Of a DNA stretch of 64,000 nucleotides, positions 61,359 through 64,000 are shown one piece after another. Below the pieces are notes generated by a model. The model was not told where the DNA came from. It did not search any database and was given only the letters and a program-made list of their open reading frames with translations. The first letter of the stretch is position 1. Each line of letters starts with the position of its first letter. The DNA is from Sphingomonadales bacterium (GTDB lineage: Bacteria > Pseudomonadota > Alphaproteobacteria > Sphingomonadales > Sphingomonadaceae). The stretch is taken from positions 62,001 to 126,000 of the forward strand of contig JANXVZ010000006.1 in assembly GCA_025351405.1 (NCBI GenBank), written 5' to 3'. A program made the translations under genes and the position numbers.

Positions 61359-62402
61359 ATGGCTTACAAGATCGTCGTCGTCGGTGCGACCGGCAATGTC
61401 GGGCGCGAGATGCTCAATATCCTCGCCGAGCGCCAGTTTCCGCTTGCCGACATCGCGGCAGTGGCAAGCGGCCGTTCGACTGGCGACATGATCGATTTTG
61501 GGGATTCCGGCCGTGAACTCAAGGTTCAGAACCTGGAGCATTTCGATTTTTCGGGTTGGGACATGGCATTGTTCGCTGCCGGGTCCGGGCCGTCGAGGAT
61601 CTATGCACCAAAGGCCGCTGCCGCCGGGTGCACGGTCATCGACAACTCGTCGCTGTTCCGCATGGAGCCCGATGTGCCGCTCATCGTTCCCGAGGTGAAC
61701 CCCGAAGCGATCGACCGCTATAAAAAGCGCAATATCATCGCCAACCCGAACTGTTCGACTGCGCAGATGGTCGTGGCCTTGAAGCCGCTGCACGATGCCG
61801 CCGGCATCAAGCGCGTCGTCGTCTCCACCTACCAATCCGTGTCGGGTGCCGGCAAGGAAGGCATGGACGAGCTGTTCGAGGAATCACGGGCCGTTTTCGT
61901 CGGCGATGCCCTGGTGCCGCGCAAGTTCACCAAGCAGATCGCCTTCAACGTCATCCCGCATATCGACAGCTTTGTCGGGCCCGACAGCGGCTATGACGGC
62001 TACACCAAGGAAGAGCTGAAGATGGCGCAGGAGACCCACAAGATCCTGTCGCCGGACATCCAGGTCACCGCCACATGTGTCCGCGTGCCGGTGTTCGTTG
62101 GCCACTCCGAGGCCATAAATATCGAATTCGAACGCCCGATCTCGGTCAAGGAAGCCCAGGCGATCCTGCGCGAATCCCCCGGTATCATGCTCTTCGACAA
62201 GCGCGAGGACGGTGGCTACATCACGCCGATCGAGTGCGTCGGCGAATACGCCACCTATATCAGTCGCGTCCGCAAGGACCCGACCGTGCCGCATGGCCTG
62301 GCGCTGTGGTGCGTGTCGGACAATCTACGCAAGGGTGCCGCGCTTAACGCCGTACAGATTGCCGAATTGCTTGGGCGGCGGCACCTCAAGAAGGCGGCGT
62401 AG
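61359..62402 (+). CDS. asd: aspartate-semialdehyde dehydrogenase
   Basis: A 347-residue Asd that makes aspartate semialdehyde for lysine, diaminopimelate, threonine and methionine. VVVGATGNVGREML binds NADP; NPNCST has the catalytic Cys; CVRVPVFVGHSEAINIEFE is the late signature. CAGGAGAG before the ATG decides the start. Confidence 0.97.
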   Translation: MAYKIVVVGATGNVGREMLNILAERQFPLADIAAVASGRSTGDMIDFGDSGRELKVQNLEHFDFSGWDMALFAAGSGPSRIYAPKAAAAGCTVIDNSSLFRMEPDVPLIVPEVNPEAIDRYKKRNIIANPNCSTAQMVVALKPLHDAAGIKRVVVSTYQSVSGAGKEGMDELFEESRAVFVGDALVPRKFTKQIAFNVIPHIDSFVGPDSGYDGYTKEELKMAQETHKILSPDIQVTATCVRVPVFVGHSEAINIEFERPISVKEAQAILRESPGIMLFDKREDGGYITPIECVGEYATYISRVRKDPTVPHGLALWCVSDNLRKGAALNAVQIAELLGRRHLKKAA

Positions 62403-62677
62403 CCGGTCATTTTTCAGCGGTTGTGCCGGCGCTGCGCGGATCGGTGTTGGCCGGCCACAGCGCGTGCATATCCCCCCGTGCTGTATTGCGAAGCAAGTCC
62501 TACGCCGGCGCAACACAAAACCCCCGGAGAATCCTTTCGCTCCACCAATGGTTTGCCGTTCACCGGGCGTTTAGGTTCGACGGCCCATAGCCTCCCGCAT
62601 CGGCACATTTCGCCCGGCATGCTGCAGTGCAGCAGCGTCGGTGCGGACGGCCGATTGTAACAGTGTTGGAGTGTTCC

Positions 62678-63337
62678 ATGTATAAATTTGCGTTCGCATT
62701 GGCTGCCGCCGTGGTGGCAACGTCTCCCGTCCTCGCCCAGTCGGCTGGACCCGCAGCCGGCAGCGAGCCGTTCAACGGCGCCTATGTCGGTGTCCAGGGC
62801 GGCTGGCAGCAGGATCGCCAGAAGCTGACGGTGACCGATTCGACCGGGTCGAGCTCGGCCAGCCAGAACAAGTCGGGCTTCGCCTACGGCGGCCAGATCG
62901 GTTATGACTTCAAGCTCACCCCGCAGGTCGTGCTCGGCGTCGAAGCGAGCCTGACCGGCCGCACCGGTGAAAGCTTCATCGACGATGGCAATGGCGGCAC
63001 CGCCCGTCTCAAGCAGGGCCGTACCGTCGGCGCCAGCGCCCGCCTCGGCTACCTCGTGTCGCCCGAAGGTCTGCTGTATGTCCGCGGCGGCTACGCCAAT
63101 GCCAAGTTCAACATCGACGACACGTTCGGCCGTGTGTCCGAAAAGCGTGACGGCTATGTTGCCGGCGTCGGTTACGAGCAGATCGTGGCGCGCAACGTCT
63201 CGGCGCGCATCGAATATGACTATTCGCACTTCGGTACGGATAACCTGCCCGCCCTCGCCACCGGCCTCGGTGCCAACACGGCGGATCTGAAGTACACCCG
63301 CAATGCGGTGACCGCCGGTCTGAACTTCCGCTTCTGA
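62678..63337 (+). CDS. outer-membrane beta-barrel protein (OmpA-like/Opa-type)
   Basis: A 219-residue exported protein (signal peptide at 1-20). FNGAYVGVQGGWQQDR, AYGGQIGYDFKLTPQVVLGVEAS, SARLGYLV and a final NAVTAGLNFRF with a C-terminal Phe give an eight-strand barrel of the porin-family beta-barrel type (OMP_b-brl). The 275 nt before it hold no other gene that I see. The function is structural or adhesive, by inference. Confidence 0.87.
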   Translation: MYKFAFALAAAVVATSPVLAQSAGPAAGSEPFNGAYVGVQGGWQQDRQKLTVTDSTGSSSASQNKSGFAYGGQIGYDFKLTPQVVLGVEASLTGRTGESFIDDGNGGTARLKQGRTVGASARLGYLVSPEGLLYVRGGYANAKFNIDDTFGRVSEKRDGYVAGVGYEQIVARNVSARIEYDYSHFGTDNLPALATGLGANTADLKYTRNAVTAGLNFRF

Positions 63338-63343
63338 CGTTCC

Positions 63344-63380
63344 GGGCCGGGGTGGCGATGCCGCCCCGGCCCAAATTTTT
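63344..63380 (+). terminator. intrinsic terminator after the barrel gene
   Basis: GGGCCGGGG and CCCCGGCCC form a perfect 9-bp stem extended by GGC/GCC, followed by AAATTTTT. This is a good rho-independent terminator for the outer-membrane barrel gene. Confidence 0.85.
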
Positions 63381-64000
63381 ACGCCGTAAACGCGGCCTCT
63401 GTCTTGGCGCGCAACGCGTCGATCGACACGCCCGGCGCCATCTCCACCAGCCTGAACGCCTCACCGCGCGCCGGCCGCTCGAATACCGCCATGTCGCTGA
63501 TGATCATGTCGACGACGCCGCGTCCGGTCAGCGGCAGGCTGCACTGACGCTTGAACTTGGCCTCGCCCGCCTTGGAGTTGTGCTCCATCAGCACGATGAT
63601 GCGCTTCACCCCGGCGACGAGGTCCATCGCGCCGCCCATGCCCTTGACCATCTTGCCGGGGATCATCCAGTTCGCCAGGTCGCCGTTTTCGGCAACTTCC
63701 ATGGCGCCAAGGATGGAGAGGTCGATATGCCCGCCGCGGATCATCGCAAAGCTGTCGGCGCTGCTGAAATAACTTGTGCGCCGCAACTCGGTGATGGTCT
63801 GCTTGCCGGCGTTGATGAGATCGGGATCGACATCCTCGTCATAGGGAAACGGCCCCATGCCGAGCATGCCGTTTTCGGATTGCAGGGTGATATCGATGCC
63901 CGGCGCGATATGGTTCGCCACAAGCGTCGGCATCCCGATACCGAGATTGACGTAGAATCCGTCGTGGAGTTCCTTTGCCGCGCGGGCGGCCTGTTCGTCG
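63379..64000 (-). CDS. scoB: 3-oxoacid CoA-transferase subunit B (5' end beyond the window)
   Basis: The C-terminal part of a CoA-transferase beta subunit; the frame is open to the right edge ([14 protein letters not shown] continues the domain). [12 protein letters not shown] has the catalytic Glu, [27 protein letters not shown] is diagnostic, and the end is normal. With subunit A, expected just outside, it moves CoA between succinyl-CoA and acetoacetate. At least 206 residues are visible. Confidence 0.92.
   Translation of the reverse strand, partial: DEQAARAAKELHDGFYVNLGIGMPTLVANHIAPGIDITLQSENGMLGMGPFPYDEDVDPDLINAGKQTITELRRTSYFSSADSFAMIRGGHIDLSILGAMEVAENGDLANWMIPGKMVKGMGGAMDLVAGVKRIIVLMEHNSKAGEAKFKRQCSLPLTGRGVVDMIISDMAVFERPARGEAFRLVEMAPGVSIDALRAKTEAAFTA

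Noticed and set aside
1-64000. CRISPR arrays, insertion sequences, prophage, tRNA or rRNA genes
   Set aside because: None were seen on either strand by inspection; only short tandem repeats are present.

Overview
The window is 64 kb of GC-rich, gene-dense chromosome with short gaps and many 4-nt ATGA/GTGA/TTGA start-stop overlaps. The gene content points to an alphaproteobacterium, most probably of the order Sphingomonadales. The evidence is the siroheme/sulfite reductase operon with DUF2849 and DUF934, the aroK/xerD and pyrE-pdxJ-acpS-lepB neighbourhoods, COQ9, a single RelA/SpoT enzyme, RNase E with an S1 insertion, and DUF1289/DUF2256/DUF502/DUF937 proteins. I cannot fix the genus. I see no tRNA, rRNA, CRISPR array, insertion sequence or prophage; this is core chromosome with accessory modules between housekeeping blocks.

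Layout. 0-15 kb: a PhoD-like phosphatase with an alpha/beta hydrolase; aroK-aroB followed by a ribbon-helix-helix gene and a coiled-coil gene; a 46-residue membrane peptide, a secreted protein of unknown function, xerD and a TonB-like protein; then prfC with a bifunctional penicillin-binding protein, a D,D-carboxypeptidase and a RidA protein. 15-24 kb: an ABA4-like membrane protein, DUF1289, a luciferase-like monooxygenase, a PssD/PssE (Alg14/Alg13-like) pair, a thioesterase and a Ca2+/H+ antiporter; on the other strand gmd-fcl-GT2, a GDP-fucose module, and a transporter. 24-30 kb: small membrane, DUF937, J-domain and CAP-domain proteins; a kinase/acyl-CoA dehydrogenase pair resembling the 4-hydroxyacyl-CoA module of LvaA/LvaC and mammalian ACAD10/11; a GNAT enzyme and a TetR regulator. 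30-38.6 kb: assimilatory sulfate/sulfite reduction with siroheme synthesis, then rne and rpsD.

38.8-41 kb is the most interesting region. Behind rpoZ, a near-consensus FNR/FixK box (39189-39202) precedes a two-gene operon: an outer-membrane monoheme cytochrome c fused to a beta-barrel porin, with the architecture and N-terminal motif of the iron-oxidation cytochrome Cyc2, and a small soluble class I cytochrome c. It looks like a candidate oxygen-regulated electron conduit across the outer membrane. The substrate and direction of electron flow are not shown by the sequence.

41-50 kb: RelA/SpoT enzyme, a CsgG-like protein, pyrE, a serine hydrolase, pdxJ, acpS, lepB, an AI-2E family protein, an FKBP isomerase and rpsU. 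50-64 kb: COQ9, feoAB behind a Fur-like box, a probable MliC/YbaY fusion, polA, leuD and leuB (no leuC here), DUF502, a dicarboxylate symporter, DUF4398, asd, an outer-membrane barrel protein, and a CoA-transferase beta subunit that runs off the right edge.
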